Shown here: positions 33,059-49,800 of the stretch, piece after piece
Numbering within the stretch: the stretch's first letter is position 1
Layout: every line of letters starts with the position of its first letter
Assembly (NCBI GenBank): GCA_964016885.1
Contig: OZ024744.1
Location: 30,025,949 to 30,089,948 of the forward strand
Direction of reading: 5' to 3'
Source: Eledone cirrhosa
Taxonomy: Eukaryota > Mollusca > Cephalopoda > Octopoda > Eledonidae
DNA length: 64,000 bases
Translations under genes and position numbers: made by a program
Notes under the pieces: model-generated
What the model saw: only the letters and a program-made list of their open reading frames with translations
What the model was told of the DNA's origin: nothing
The model's database searches: none

Positions 33059-35414
33059 ATATAACACAAAGTAATCGCTGTATGTCCCTCTATGTAAATA
33101 AGACAGTCACACCTACATCTGACTATAAATACACCTAGAACACAAAGTAATCACTGTATGTCCCTCTATGAAAATAGGACAGTCACACCTACATCTGACT
33201 AAAGATACACCTAGAACACAAAGTAATCATTTTATGTCCCTCTACGTAAATAGGACAGTCACACCTACATCTGACTATAGATACACCTAGAACACAAAGT
33301 AATCAATGTATGTCCCTCTATGTACATAGGACAGTCACACCTACATCTGACCATAGATACACCTAGAACACAAAGTAATCACTGTATGTCCCTCTATGTA
33401 AATAGGACAGTCACACCTACATCTGAGAATAGATACACCTAGAACACAAAGTAATCACTGTATGTCCCTCTATGTAAATAGGACAGTCACACCTACATCT
33501 GACTATAGATACACCTAGAACACAAAGTAAACATTTTATGTCCCTCTACGTAAATAGGACAGTCACACCTACATCTGACTAAAGATACACCTAGAACACA
33601 AAGTAATCACTGTATGTCCCTCTATGTAAATAGGACAGTCACACCTACATCTGACAATAGATACACCTAGAACACAAAGTAATCAATTTATGTCCCTCTA
33701 TGTAAATAGGACAGTCACACCTACCTCTGACCATAGATACACCTCGAACACAAAGTAATCACTGTATGTCCCTCTATGTAAATAAGACAGTCACACCTAG
33801 ATCTGACCATAGATACACATATAACACAAAGTAATCGCTGTATGTCCCTCTATGTAAATAAGACAGTCACACCTACATCTGACTATAGATACACATAGAA
33901 CACAAACTAATCACTGTATGTCCCTCTATGAAAATAGGACAGTCACACCTACATCTGACTAAAGATACACCTAGAACACAAAGTAATCATTTTATGTCCC
34001 TCTATGTAAATAGGACAGTGACACCTACATCTGACCATAGATACACCTAGAACACAAAGTAATCACTGTATGTCCCTCTATGTAAATAGGACAGTCACAC
34101 CTACATCTGACTATAGATACACCTAGAACACAAAGTAATCACTGTATGTCCCTCTATGTAAATAGGACAGTCACACCTACATCTGACAATAGATACACCT
34201 AGAACACAAAGTAATCACTGTATGTCCCTCTATGAAAATAGGACAGTCACACCTACATCTGACTAAAGATACACCTAGAACACAAAGTAATCATTTTATG
34301 TCCCTCTACGTAAATAGGACAGTCACACCTACATCTGACTATAGATACACCTAGAACACAAAGTAATCAATGTATGTCCCTCTATGTACATAGGACAGTC
34401 ACACCTACATCTGACCATAGATACACCTAGAACACAAAGTAATCACTGTATGTCCCTCTATGTAAATAGGACAGTCACACCTACATCTGAGAATAGATAC
34501 ACCTAGAACACAAAGTAATCACTGTATGTCCCTCTATGTAAATAGGACAGTCACACCTACATCTGACTATAGATACACCTAGAACACAAAGTAAACATTT
34601 TATGTCCCTCTACGTAAATAGGACAGTCACACCTACATCTGACTATAGATACACCTAGAACCCAAAGTAATCAATGTATGTCCCTCTATGTAAATAGGAC
34701 AGTCACACCTACATCTGACCATAGATACACCTAGAACACAAAGTAATCACTGTATGTCCCTCTATATAAATAGGACAGTCACACCTACATCTGACCATAG
34801 ATACACCTAGAACACAAAGTAATCACTGTATGTCCCTCTATGTAAATAGGACAGTCACACCTACATCTGACAATAGATACACCTAGAACACAAAGTAATC
34901 ACTGTATGTCCCTCTATGAAAATAGGACAGTCACACCTACATCTGACTATAGATACACCTAGAACACAAAGTAATCAATGTATGTCCCTCTATGTAAATA
35001 GGACAGTCACACCTACATCTGACCATAGATACACCTAGAACACAAAGTAATCACGGTATGTCCCTCTATGTAAATAGGACAGTCACACCTACATCTGACC
35101 ATAGATACACCTAGAACACAAAGTAATCACTGTATGTCCCTCTATGTAAATAGGACAGTCACACCTACATCTGACAATAGATACACCTAGAACACAAAGT
35201 AATCACTGTATGTCCCTCTATGTAATTAGGACAGTCACACCTACATCTGACCATAGATACACCTAGAACACAAAGTAATCAATTTATGTCCCTCTATGTA
35301 AATAGGACAGTCACACCTACCTCTGACCATAGATACACCTCGAACACAAAGTAATCACTGTATGTCACTCTATGTAAATAAGACAGTCACACCTAGATCT
35401 GACCATAGATACAC
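33059..35414. repeat. Higher-order block of 31 monomers, copy 1
   Basis: Bounded by the ACATATAAC marker variant at 33,059, 33,819 (10 monomers later) and 35,415 (21 monomers later). The same 10 + 21 spacing and much the same order of variant monomers recur at 37,467, 38,227 and 39,823. The two copies lie 4,408 bp (58 monomers) apart. Confidence 0.75.
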
Positions 35415-37466
35415 ATATAACACAAAGTAATCGCTGTATGTCCCTCTATGTAAATAAGACAGTCACACCTACATCTGACTATAGATACACCTAGAACACA
35501 AAGTAATCACTGTATGTCCCTCTATGTAAATAAGACAGTCACACCTAGATCTGACCATAGATACACATATAACACAAAGTAATCGCTGTATGTCCCTCTA
35601 TGTAAATAAGACAGTCACACCTACATCTGACTATAGATACACCTAGAACACAAAGTAATCACTGTATGTCCCTCTATGTAAATAGGACAGTCACACCTAC
35701 ATCTGACCATAGATACACCTAGAACACAAAGTAATCACTGTATGTCCCTCTATGGAAATAGGACAGTCACACCTACATCTGACAATAGATACACCTAGAA
35801 CACAAAGTAATCACTGTATGTCCCTCTATGAAAATAGGACAGTCACACCTACATCTGACTATAGATACACCTAGAACACAAAGTAATCAATGTATGTCCC
35901 TCTATGTAAATAGGACAGTCACACCTACATCTGACCATAGATACACCTAGAACACAAAGTAATCACTGTATGTCCCTCTATGTAAATAGGACAGTCACAC
36001 CTACATCTGACCATAGATACACCTCGAACACAAAGTAATCACTGTATGTCCCTCTATGTAAATAAGACAGTCACACCTAGATCTGACCATAGATACACAT
36101 ATAACACAAAGTAATCGCTGTATGTCCCTCTATGCAAATAAGACAGTCACACCTACATCTGACTATAGATACACCTAGAACACAAAGTAATCACTGTATG
36201 TCCCTCTATGTAAATAGGACAGTCACACCTACATCTGACTATAGATACACCTAGAACACAAAGTAATCATTTTATATCCCTCTACGTAAATAGGACAGTC
36301 ACACGTACATCTGACTATAGATACACCTAGAACACAAAGTAATCAATGTATGTCCCTCTATGTAAATAGGACAGTCACACCTACATCTGACCATAGATAC
36401 ACCTAGAACACAAAGTAATCACTGTATGTCCCTCTATGTAAATAGGACAGACACACCTACATCTGACAATAGATACACCTAGAACACAAAGTAATCACTG
36501 TATGTCCCTCTATGAAAATAGGACAGTCACACCTACATTTGACTATAGATACACCTAGAACACAAAGTAATCATTTTATGTCCCTCTACGTAAATAGGAC
36601 AGTCACACCTACATCTGACTATAGATACACATAGAACACAAAGTAATCAATGTATGTCCCTCTATGTAAATAGGACAGTGACACCTACATCTGACCATAG
36701 ATACACCTAGAACACAAAGTAATCACTGTATGTCCCTCTATGTAAATAGGACAGTCACACCTACATCTGACTATAGATACACCTAGAACACAAAGTAAAC
36801 ATTTTATGTCCCTCTACGTAAATAGGACAGTCACACCTACATCTGACTATAGATACACCTAGAACCCAAAGTAATCAATGTATGTCCCTCTATGTAAATA
36901 GGACAGTCACACCTACATCTGACCATAGATACACCTAGAACACAAAGTAATCACTGTATGTCCCTCTATGTAAATAGGACAGTCACACCTACATCTGACC
37001 ATAGATACACCTAGAACACAAAGTAATCACTGTATGTCCCTCTATGTAAATAGGACAGTCACACCTACATCTGACAATAGATACACCTAGAACACAAAGT
37101 AATCACTGTATGTCCCTCTATGAAAATAGGACAGTCACACCTACATCTGACTATAGATACACCTAGAACACAAAGTAATCATTTTATGTCCCTCTACGTA
37201 AATAGGACAGTCACACCTACATCTGACTATAGATACACCTAGAACACAAAGTAATCACTGTATGTCTCTCTATGTAAATAGGACAGTCACACCTACATCT
37301 GACAATAGATACACCTAGAACACAAAGTAATCAATTTGTGTCCCTCTATGTAAATAGGACAGTCACACCTACCTCTGACCATAGATACACCTCGAACACA
37401 AAGTAATCACTGTATGTCCCTCTATGTAAATAAGACAGTCACACCTAGATCTGACCATAGATACAC

Positions 37467-39822
37467 ATATAACACAAAGTAATCGCTGTATGTCCCTCTA
37501 TGTAAATAAGACAGTCACACCTACATCTGACTATAAATACACCTAGAACACAAAGTAATCACTGTATGTCCCTCTATGAAAATAGGACAGTCACACCTAC
37601 ATCTGACTAAAGATACACCTAGAACACAAAGTAATCATTTTATGTCCCTCTACGTAAATAGGACAGTCACACCTACATCTGACTATAGATACACCTAGAA
37701 CACAAAGTAATCAATGTATGTCCCTCTATGTACATAGGACAGTCACACCTACATCTGACCATAGATACACCTAGAACACAAAGTAATCACTGTATGTCCC
37801 TCTATGTAAATAGGACAGTCACACCTACATCTGAGAATAGATACACCTAGAACACAAAGTAATCACTGTATGTCCCTCTATGTAAATAGGACAGTCACAC
37901 CTACATCTGACTATAGATACACCTAGAACACAAAGTAAACATTTTATGTCCCTCTACGTAAATAGGACAGTCACACCTACATCTGACTAAAGATACACCT
38001 AGAACACAAAGTAATCACTGTATGTCCCTCTATGTAAATAGGACAGTCACACCTACATCTGACAATAGATACACCTAGAACACAAAGTAATCAATTTATG
38101 TCCCTCTATGTAAATAGGACAGTCACACCTACCTCTGACCATAGATACACCTCGAACACAAAGTAATCACTGTATGTCCCTCTATGTAAATAAGACAGTC
38201 ACACCTAGATCTGACCATAGATACACATATAACACAAAGTAATCGCTGTATGTCCCTCTATGTAAATAAGACAGTCACACCTACATCTGACTATAGATAC
38301 ACATAGAACACAAACTAATCACTGTATGTCCCTCTATGAAAATAGGACAGTCACACCTACATCTGACTAAAGATACACCTAGAACACAAAGTAATCATTT
38401 TATGTCCCTCTATGTAAATAGGACAGTGACACCTACATCTGACCATAGATACACCTAGAACACAAAGTAATCACTGTATGTCCCTCTATGTAAATAGGAC
38501 AGTCACACCTACATCTGACTATAGATACACCTAGAACACAAAGTAATCACTGTATGTCCCTCTATGTAAATAGGACAGTCACACCTACATCTGACAATAG
38601 ATACACCTGGAACACAAAGTAATCACTGTATGTCCCTCTATGAAAATAGGACAGTCACACCTACATCTGACTAAAGATACACCTAGAACACAAAGTAATC
38701 ATTTTATGTCCCTCTACGTAAATAGGACAGTCACACCTACATCTGACTATAGATACACCTAGAACACAAAGTAATCAATGTATGTCCCTCTATGTACATA
38801 GGACAGTCACTCCTACATCTGACCATAGATACACCTAGAACACAAAGTAATCACTGTATGTCCCTCTATGTAAATAGGACAGTCACACCTACATCTGAGA
38901 ATAGATACACCTAGAACACAAAGTAATCACTGTATGTCCCTCTATGTAAATAGGACAGTCACACCTACATCTGACTATAGATACACCTAGAACACAAAGT
39001 AAACATTTTATGTCCCTCTACGTAAATAGGACAGTCACACCTACATCTGACTATAGATACACCTAGAACACAAAGTAATCAATGTATGTCCCTCTATGTA
39101 AATAGGACAGTCACACCTACATCTGACCATAGATACACCTAGAACACAAAGTAATCACTGTATGTCCCTCTATGTAAATAGGACAGTCACACCTACATCT
39201 GACCATAGATACACCTAGAACACAAAGTAATCACTGTATGTCCCTCTATGTAAATAGGACAGTCACACCTACATCTGACAATAGATACACCTAGAACACA
39301 AAGTAATCACTGTATGTCCCTCTATGAAAATAGGACAGTCACACCTACATCTGACTATAGATACACCTAGAACACAAAGTAATCAATGTATGTCCCTCTA
39401 TGTAAATAGGACAGTCACACCTACATCTGACCATAGATACACCTAGAACACAAAGTAATCACGGTATGTCCCTCTATGTAAATAGGACAGTCACACCTAC
39501 ATCTGACCATAGATACACCTAGAACACAAAGTAATCACTGTATGTCCCTCTATGTAAGTAGGACAGTCACACCTACATCTGACAATAGATACACCTAGAA
39601 CACAAAGTAATCACTGTATGTCCCTCTATGTAAATAGGACAGTCACACCTACATCTGACCATAGATACACCTAGAACACAAAGTAATCAATTTATGTCCC
39701 TCTATGTAAATAGGACAGTCACACCTACCTCTGACCATAGATACACCTCGAACACAAAGTAATCACTGTATGTCCCTCTATGTAAATAAGACAGTCACAC
39801 CTAGATCTGACCATAGATACAC
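37467..39822. repeat. Higher-order block of 31 monomers, copy 2
   Basis: Partner of 33,059-35,414, with marker spacing 10 + 21 monomers. Single-base differences such as ACACCTGGAAC near 38,605 mark this copy. Confidence 0.75.
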
Positions 39823-42558
39823 ATATAACACAAAGTAATCGCTGTATGTCCCTCTATGTAAATAAGACAGTCACACCTACATCTGACTATAGATACACCT
39901 AGAACACAAAGTAATCACTGTATGTCCCTCTATGTAAATAGGACAGTCACACCTACATCTGACAATAGATACACCTAGAACACAAAGTAATCACTGTATG
40001 TCCCTCTATGAAAATAGGACAGTCACACCTACATCTGACTAAAGATACACCTAGAACACAAAGTAATCATTTTATGTCCCTCTACGTAAATAGGACAGTC
40101 ACACCTACATCTGACTATAGATACACCTAGAACACAAAGTAATCAATGTATGTCCCTCTATGTACATAGGACAGTCACACCTACATCTGACCATAGATAC
40201 ACCTAGAACACAAAGTAATCACTGTATGTCCCTCTATGTAAATAGGACAGTCACACCTACATCTGAGAATAGATACACCTAGAACACAAAGTAATCACTG
40301 TATGTCCCTCTATGTAAATAGGACAGTCACACCTACATCTGACTATAGATACACCTAGAACACAAAGTAAACATTTTATGTCCCTCTACGTAAATAGGAC
40401 AGTCACACCTACATCTGACTATAGATACACCTAGAACACAAAGTAATCAATGTATGTCCCTCTATGTAAATAGGACAGTCACACCTACATCTGACCATAG
40501 ATACACCTAGAACACAAAGTAATCACTGTATGTCCCTCTATGTAAATAGGACAGTCACACCTACATCTGACCATAGATACACCTAGAACACAAAGTAATC
40601 ACTGTATGTCCCTCTATGTAAATAGGACAGTCACACCTACATCTGACAATAGATACACCTAGAACACAAAGTAATCACTGTATGTCCCTCTATGAAAATA
40701 GGACAGTCACACCTACATCTGACTATAGATACACCTAGAACACAAAGTAATCAATGTATGTCCCTCTATGTAAATAGGACAGTCACACCTACATCTGACC
40801 ATAGATACACCTAGAACACAAAGTAATCACGGTATGTCCCTCTATGTAAATAGGACAGTCACACCTACATCTGACCATAGATACACCTAGAACACAAAGT
40901 AATCACTGTATGTCCCTCTATGTAAATAGGACAGTCACACCTACATCTGACAATAGATACACCTAGAACACAAAGTAATCACTGTATGTCCCTCTATGTA
41001 AATAGGACAGTCACACCTACATCTGACCATAGATACACCTAGAACACAAAGTAATCAATTTATGTCCCTCTATGTAAATAGGACAGTCACACCTACCTCT
41101 GACCATAGATACACCTCGAACACAAAGTAATCACTGTATGTCCCTCTATGTAAATAAGACAGTCACACCTAGATCTGACCATAGATACACATATAACACA
41201 AAGTAATCGCTGTATGTCCCTCTATGTAAATAAGACAGTCACACCTACATCTGACTATAGATACACCTAGAACACAAAGTAATCACTGTATGTCCCTCTA
41301 TGTAAATAGGACAGTCACACCTACATCTGACAATAGATACACCTAGAACACAAAGTAATCACTGTATGTCCCTCTATGAAAATAGGACAGTCACACCTAC
41401 ATCTGACTAAAGATACACCTAGAACACAAAGTAATCATTTTATGTCCCTCTACGTAAATAGGACAGTCACACCTACATCTGACTATAGATACACCTAGAA
41501 CACAAAGTAATCAATGTATGTCCCTCTATGTACATAGGACAGTCACACCTACATCTGACCATAGATACACCTAGAACACAAAGTAATCACTGTATGTCCC
41601 TCTATGTAAATAGGACAGTCACACCTACATCTGAGAATAGATACACCTAGAACACAAAGTAATCACTGTATGTCCCTCTATGTAAGTAGGACAGTCACAC
41701 CTACATCTGACTATAGATACACCTAGAACACAAAGTAAACATTTTATGTCCCTCTACGTAAATAGGACAGTCACACCTACAGCTGACTATAGATACACCT
41801 AGAACACAAAGTAATCAATGTATGTCCCTCTATGTAAATAGGACAGTCACACCTACATCTGACCATAGATACACCTAGAACACAAAGTAATCACTGTATG
41901 TCCCTCTATGTAAATAGGACAGTCACACCTACATCTGACCATAGATACACCTAGAACACAAAGTAATCACTGTATGTCCCTCTATGTAAATAGGACAGTC
42001 ACACCTACATCTGACAATAGATACACCTAGAACACAAAGTAATCACTGTATGTCCCTCTATGAAAATAGGACAGTCACACCTACATCTGACTATAGATAC
42101 ACCTAGAACACAAAGTAATCAATGTATGTCCCTCTATGTAAATAGGACAGTCACACCTACATCTGACCATAGATACACCTAGAACACAAAGTAATCACGG
42201 TATGTCCCTCTATGTAAATAGGACAGTCACACCTACATCTGACCATAGATACACCTAGAACACAAAGTAATCACTGTATGTCCCTCTATGTAAATAGGAC
42301 AGTCACACCTACATCTGACAATAGATACACCTAGAACACAAAGTAATCACTGTATGTCCCTCTATGTAAATAGGACAGTCACACCTACATCTGACCATAG
42401 ATACACCTAGAACACAAAGTAATCAATTTATGTCCCTCTATGTAAATAGGTCAGTCACACCTACCTCTGACCATAGATACACCTCGAACACAAAGTAATC
42501 ACTGTATGTCCCTCTATGTAAATAAGACAGTCACACCTAGATCTGACCATAGATACAC
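39823..42558. repeat. Two successive 18-monomer higher-order units (1,368 bp each)
   Basis: The ACATATAAC marker lies at 39,823, 41,191 and 42,559, exactly 1,368 bp apart. The order of monomer variants between markers is the same in both units, including the TGTACATAGG, GAGAATAG, GTAAACATTTT and CACGGTATG variants. Few private changes (for example TGTAAGTAGG at 41,681, AGCTGACT near 41,780) separate them. Confidence 0.85.
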
Positions 42559-45500
42559 ATATAACACAAAGTAATCGCTGTATGTCCCTCTATGTAAATA
42601 AGACAGTCACACCTACATCTGACTATAGATACACCTAGAACACAAAGTAATCACTGTATGTCCCTCTATGTAAATAGGACAGTCACACCTACATCTGACT
42701 ATAGATACACCTAGAACACAAAGTAATCATTTTATATCCCTCTACGTAAATAGGACAGTCACACGTACATCTGACTATAGATACACCTAGAACACAAAGT
42801 AATCAATGTATGTCCCTCTATGTAAATAGGACAGTCACACCTACATCTGACCATAGATACAACTAGTACACAAAGTAATCACTGTATGTCCCTCTATGTA
42901 AATAGGACAGTCACACCTACATCTGACCATAGATACACCTAGAACACAAAGTAATCACTGTATGTCCCTCTATGTAAATAGGACAGACACACCTACATCT
43001 GACAATAGATACACCTAGAACACAAAGTAATCACTGTATGTCCCTCTATAAAAATAGGACAGTCACACCTACATTTGACTATAGATACACCTAGAACACA
43101 AAGTAATCATTTTATGTCCCTCTACGTAAATAGGACAGTCACACCTACATCTGACTATAGATACACATAGAACACAAAGGAATCAATGTATGTCCCTCTA
43201 TGTAAATAGGACAGTCACACCTACATCTGACCATAGATACACCTAGAACACAAAGTAATCACTGTATGTCCCTCTATGTAAATAGGACAGTCACACCTAC
43301 ATCTGACTATAGATACACCTAGAACACAAAGTAATCATTTTATGTCCCTCTACGTAAATAGGACAGTCACACCTACATCTGACTACAGATACACCTAGAA
43401 CACAAAGTAATCAATGTATGTCCCTCTATGTGAATAGGACAGTCACACCTACATCTGACCATAGATACACCTAGAACACAAAGTAATCACTGTATGTCCC
43501 TCTATGTAAATTGTACAGTCACACCTACATCTGACCATAGATCCACCTAGAACACAAAGTAATCACGGTATGTCCCTCTATGTAAATAGGACAGTCACAC
43601 CTACATCTGACAATAGATACACCTAGAACACAAAGTAATCACTGTATGTCCCTCTATGAAAATAGGACAGTCACACCTACATCTGACTATAGATACACCT
43701 AGAACACAAAGTAATCATTTTATGTCCCTCTACGTAAATAGGACAGTCACACCTACATCTGACTATAGATACACCTAGAACACAAAGTAATCAATGTATG
43801 TCCGTCTATGTAAATAGGACAGTCACACCTACATCTGACCATAGATACACCTAGAACACAAAGTAATCACTGTATGCCCCTCTATGTAAATAGGACAGTC
43901 ACACCTACATCTGACTATAGATACACCTAGAACACAAAGTAATCATTTTATGTCCCTCTACGTAAATAGGACAGTCACACCTACATCTGACTATAGATAC
44001 ACCTAGAACACAAAGTAATCAATGTATGTCCCTCTATGTAAATAGGACAGTCACACCTACATCTGACCATAGATACACCTAGAACACAAAGTAATCACTG
44101 TATGTCCCTCTATGTAAATAGGACAGTCACACCTACATCTGACCATAGATACACCTAGAACACAAAGTAATCACTGTATGTCCCTCTATGTAAATAGGAC
44201 AGTCACACCTACATCTGACCATAGATACACCTAGAACACAAAGTAATCACTGTATGTCCCTCTATGTAAATAGGACAGTCACACCTACATCTGACAATAG
44301 ATACACCTAGAACACAAAGTAATCACTGTATGTCCCTCTATGTAAATAGGACAGTCACACCTACATCTGACCATAGATACACCTAGAACACAAAGTAATC
44401 AATTTATGTCCCTCTATGTAAATAGGTCAGTCACACCTACCTCTGACCATAGATACACCTCGAACACAAAGTAATCACTGTATGTCCCTCTATGTAAATA
44501 AGACAGTCACACCTAGATCTGACCATAGATACACATATAACACAAAGTAATCGCTGTATGTCCCTCTATGTAAATAAGACAGTCACACCTACATCTGACT
44601 ATAGATACACCTAGAACACAAAGTAATCACTGTATGTCCCTCTATGTAAATAGGACAGTCACACCTACATCTGACTATAGATACACCTAGAACACAAAGT
44701 AATCATTTTATATCCCTCTACGTAAATAGGACAGTCACACGTACATCTGACTATAGATACACCTAGAACACAAAGTAATCAATGTATGTCCCTCTATGTA
44801 AATAGGACAGTCACACCTACATCTGACCATAGATACAACTAGTACACAAAGTAATCACTGTATGTCCCTCTATGTAAATAGGACAGTCACACCTACATCT
44901 GACCATAGATACACCTAGAACACAAAGTAATCACTGTATGTCCCTCTATGTAAATAGGACAGACACACCTACATCTGACAATAGATACACCTAGAACACA
45001 AAGTAATCACTGTATGTCCCTCTATAAAAATAGGACAGTCACACCTACATTTGACTATAGATACACCTAGAACACAAAGTAATCATTTTATGTCCCTCTA
45101 CGTAAATAGGACAGTCACACCTACATCTGACTATAGATACACATAGAACACAAAGGAATCAATGTATGTCCCTCTATGTAAATAGGACAGTCACACCTAC
45201 ATCTGACCATAGATACACCTAGAACACAAAGTAATCACTGTATGTCCCTCTATGTAAATAGGACAGTCACACCTACATCTGACTATAGATACACCTAGAA
45301 CACAAAGTAATCATTTTATGTCCCTCTACGTAAATAGGACAGTCACACCTACATCTGACTACAGATACACCTAGAACACAAAGTAATCAATGTATGTCCC
45401 TCTATGTGAATAGGACAGTCACACCTACATCTGACCATAGATACACCTAGAACACAAAGTAATCACTGTATGTCCCTCTATGTAAATTGTACAGTCACAC

Positions 45501-46814
45501 CTACATCTGACCATAGATCCACCTAGAACACAAAGTAATCACGGTATGTCCCTCTATGTAAATAGGACAGTCACACCTACATCTGACAATAGATACACCT
45601 AGAACACAAAGTAATCACTGTATGTCCCTCTATGAAAATAGGACAGTCACACCTACATCTGACTATAGATACACCTAGAACACAAAGTAATCATTTTATG
45701 TCCCTCTACGTAAATAGGACAGTCACACCTACATCTGACTATAGATACACCTAGAACACAAAGTAATCAATGTATGTCCGTCTATGTAAATAGGACAGTC
45801 ACACCTACATCTGACCATAGATACACCTAGAACACAAAGTAATCACTGTATGCCCCTCTATGTAAATAGGACAGTCACACCTACATCTGACTATAGATAC
45901 ACCTAGAACACAAAGTAATCATTTTATGTCCCTCTACGTAAATAGGACAGTCACACCTACATCTGACTATAGATACACCTAGAACACAAAGTAATCAATG
46001 TATGTCCCTCTATGTAAATAGGACAGTCACACCTACATCTGACCATAGATACACCTAGAACACAAAGTAATCACTGTATGTCCCTCTATGTAAATAGGAC
46101 AGTCACACCTACATCTGACCATAGATACACCTAGAACACAAAGTAATCACTGTATGTCCCTCTATGTAAATAGGACAGTCACACCTACATCTGACCATAG
46201 ATACACCTAGAACACAAAGTAATCACTGTATGTCCCTCTATGTAAATAGGACAGTCACACCTACATCTGACAATAGATACACCTAGAACACAAAGTAATC
46301 ACTGTATGTCCCTCTATGAAAATAGGACAGTCACACCTACATCTAACTATAGATACACCTAGAACACAAAGTAATCAATGTATGTCCCTGTATGTAAATA
46401 GGACAGTCACACCTACATCTGACCATAGATACACCTAGAACACAAAGTAATCACGGTATGTCCCTCTATGTAAATAGGACAGTCACACCTACATCTGACC
46501 ATAGATACACCTAGAACACAAAGTAATCACTGTATGTCCCTCTATGTAAATAGGACAGTCACACCTACATCTGACAATAGATACACCTAGAACACAAAGT
46601 AATCACTGTATGTCCCTCTATGTAAATAGGACAGTCACACCTACATCTGACCATAGATACACCTAGAACACAAAGTAATCAATTTATGTCCCTCTATGTA
46701 AATAGGTCAGTCACACCTACCTCTGACCATAGATACACCTCGAACACAAAGTAATCAATGTATGTCCCTCTATGTAAATAAGACAGTCACACCTAGATCT
46801 GACCATAGATACAC
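42559..46814. repeat. 26- and 30-monomer higher-order units
   Basis: Marker ACATATAAC at 42,559, 44,535 and 46,815 gives steps of 1,976 bp (26 monomers) and 2,280 bp (30). The rare variant ACAACTAGTAC stands at 42,859, 44,835 and 47,115 with the same steps, so the blocks are duplicates. Between 44,235 and 46,211 a run of shared variants (GTGAATAGG, GTAAATTGTACAG, GATCCACC, ATGCCCCTC) confirms it. The 30-mer carries four more monomers near its end. Confidence 0.85.
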
Positions 46815-49800
46815 ATATAACACAAAGTAATCGCTGTATGTCCCTCTATGTAAATAAGACAGTCACACCTACATCTGACTATAGATACACCTAGAACACA
46901 AAGTAATCACTGTATGTCCCTCTATGTAAATAGGACAGTCACACCTACATCTGACTATAGATACACCTAGAACACAAAGTAATCATTTTATATCCCTCTA
47001 CGTAAATAGGACAGTCACACGTACATCTGACTATAGATACACCTAGAACACAAAGTAATCAATGTATGTCCCTCTATGTAAATAGGACAGTCACACCTAC
47101 ATCTGACCATAGATACAACTAGTACACAAAGTAATCACTGTATGTCCCTCTATGTAAATAGGACAGTCACACCTACATCTGACCATAGATACACCTAGAA
47201 CACAAAGTAATCACTGTATGTCCCTTTATGTAAATAGGACAGACACACCTACATCTGACAATAGATACACCTAGAACACAAAGTAATCACTGTATGTCCC
47301 TCTATAAAAATAGGACAGTCACACCTACATTTGACTATAGATACACCTAGAACACAAAGTAATCATTTTATGTCCCTCTACGTAAATAGGACAGTCACAC
47401 CTACATCTGACTATAGATACACATAGAACACAAAGGAATCAATGTATGTCCCTCTATGTAAATAGGACAGTCACACCTACATCTGACCATAGATACACCT
47501 AGAACACAAAGTAATCACTGTATGTCCCTCTATGTAAATAGGACAGTCACACCTACATCTGACTATAGATACACCTAGAACACAAAGTAATCATGTTATG
47601 TCCCTCTACGTAAATAGGACAGTCACACCTACATCTGACTACAGATACACCTAGAACACAAAGTAATCATTTTATGTCCCTCTACGTAAATAGGACAGTC
47701 ACACCTACATCTGACCATAGATACACCTAGAACACAAAGTAATCACTGTATGTCCCTCTATGTAAATAGGACAGACACACCTACATCTGACAATAGATAC
47801 ACCTAGAACACAAAGTAATCACTGTATGTCCCTCTATAAAAATAGGACAGTCACACCTACATTTGACTATAGATACACCTAGAACACAAAGTAATCATTT
47901 TATGTCCCTCTACGTAAATAGGACAGTCACACCTACCTCTGACTATAGATACACATAGAACACAAAGTAATCAATGTATGTCCCTCTATGTAAATAGGAC
48001 AGTCACACCTACATCTGACCATAGATACACCTAGAACACAAAGTAATCACTGTATGTCCCTCTATGTAAATAGGACAGTCACACCTACATCTGACTATAG
48101 ATACACCTAGAACACAAAGTAATCATTTTATGTCCCTCTACGTAAATAGGACAGTCACACCTACATCTGACTACAGATACACCTAGAACACAAAGTAATC
48201 AATGTATGTCCCTCTATGTAAATAGGACATTCACACCTACATCTGACCATAGATACACCTAGAACACAAAGTAATCACTGTATGTCCCTCTATGTAAATA
48301 GTACAGTCACACCTACATCTGACCATAGATCCACCTAGAACACAAAGTAATCACGGTATGTCCCTCTATGTAAATAGGACAGTCACACCTACATCTGACT
48401 ATAGATACACCTAGAACACAAAGTAATCATTTTATATCCCTCTACGTAAATAGGACAGTCACACGTACATCTGACTATAGATACACCTAGAACACAAAGT
48501 AATCAATGTATGTCCCTCTATGTAAATAGGACAGTCACACCTACATCTGACCATAGATACACCTAGTACACAACGTAATCACTGTATGTCCCTCTATGTA
48601 AATAGGACAGTCACACCTACATCTGACCATAGATACACCTAGAACACAAAGTAATCACTGTATGTCCCTCTATGTAAATAGGACAGACACACCTACATCT
48701 GACAATAGATACACCTAGAACACAAAGTAATCACTGTATGTCCCTCTATAAAAATAGGACAGTCACACCTACATTTGACTATAGATACACCTAGAACACA
48801 AAGTAATCATTTTATGTCCCTCTACGTAAATAGGACAGTCACACCTACATCTGACTATAGATACACATAGAACACAAAGGAATCAATGTATGTCCCTCTA
48901 TGTAAATAGGACAGTCACACCTACATCTGACCATAGATACACCTAGAACACAAAGTAATCACTGTATGTCCCTCTATGTAAATAGGACAGTCACACCTAC
49001 ATCTGAATATAGATACACCTAGAACACAAAGTAATCATTTTATGTCCCTCTACGTAAATAGGACAGTCACACCTACATCTGACTACAGATACACCTAGAA
49101 CACAAAGTAATCAATGTATGTCCCTCTATGTAAATAGGACAGTCACACCTACATCTGACCATAGATACACCTAGAACACAAAGTAATCACTGTATGTCCC
49201 TCTATGTAAATAGTACAGTCACACCTACATCTGACCATACATCCACCTAGAACACAAAGTAATCACGGTATGTCCCTCTATGTAAATAGGACAGTCACAC
49301 CTACATCTGACAATAGATACACCTAGAACACAAAGTAATCACTGTATGTCCCTCTATGAAAATAGGACAGTCACACCTACATCTGACTATAGATACACCT
49401 AGAACACAAAGTAATCATTTTATGTCCCTCTACGTAAATAGGACAGTCACACCTACATCTGACTATAGATACACCTAGAACACAAAGAAATCAATGTATG
49501 TCCGTCTATGTAAATAGGACAGTCACACCTACATCTGACCATAGATACACCTAGAACACAAAGTAATCACTGTATGTCCCTCTATGTAAATAGGACAGTC
49601 ACACCTACATCTGACTATAGATACACCTAGAACACAAAGTAATCATTTTATGTCCCTCTACGTAAATAGGACAGTCACACCTACATCTGACTATAGATAC
49701 ACCTAGAACACAAAGTAATCAATGTATGTCCCTCTATGTAAATAGGACAGTCACACCTACATCTGACTATAGATACACCTAGAACACAAAGTAATCACTG

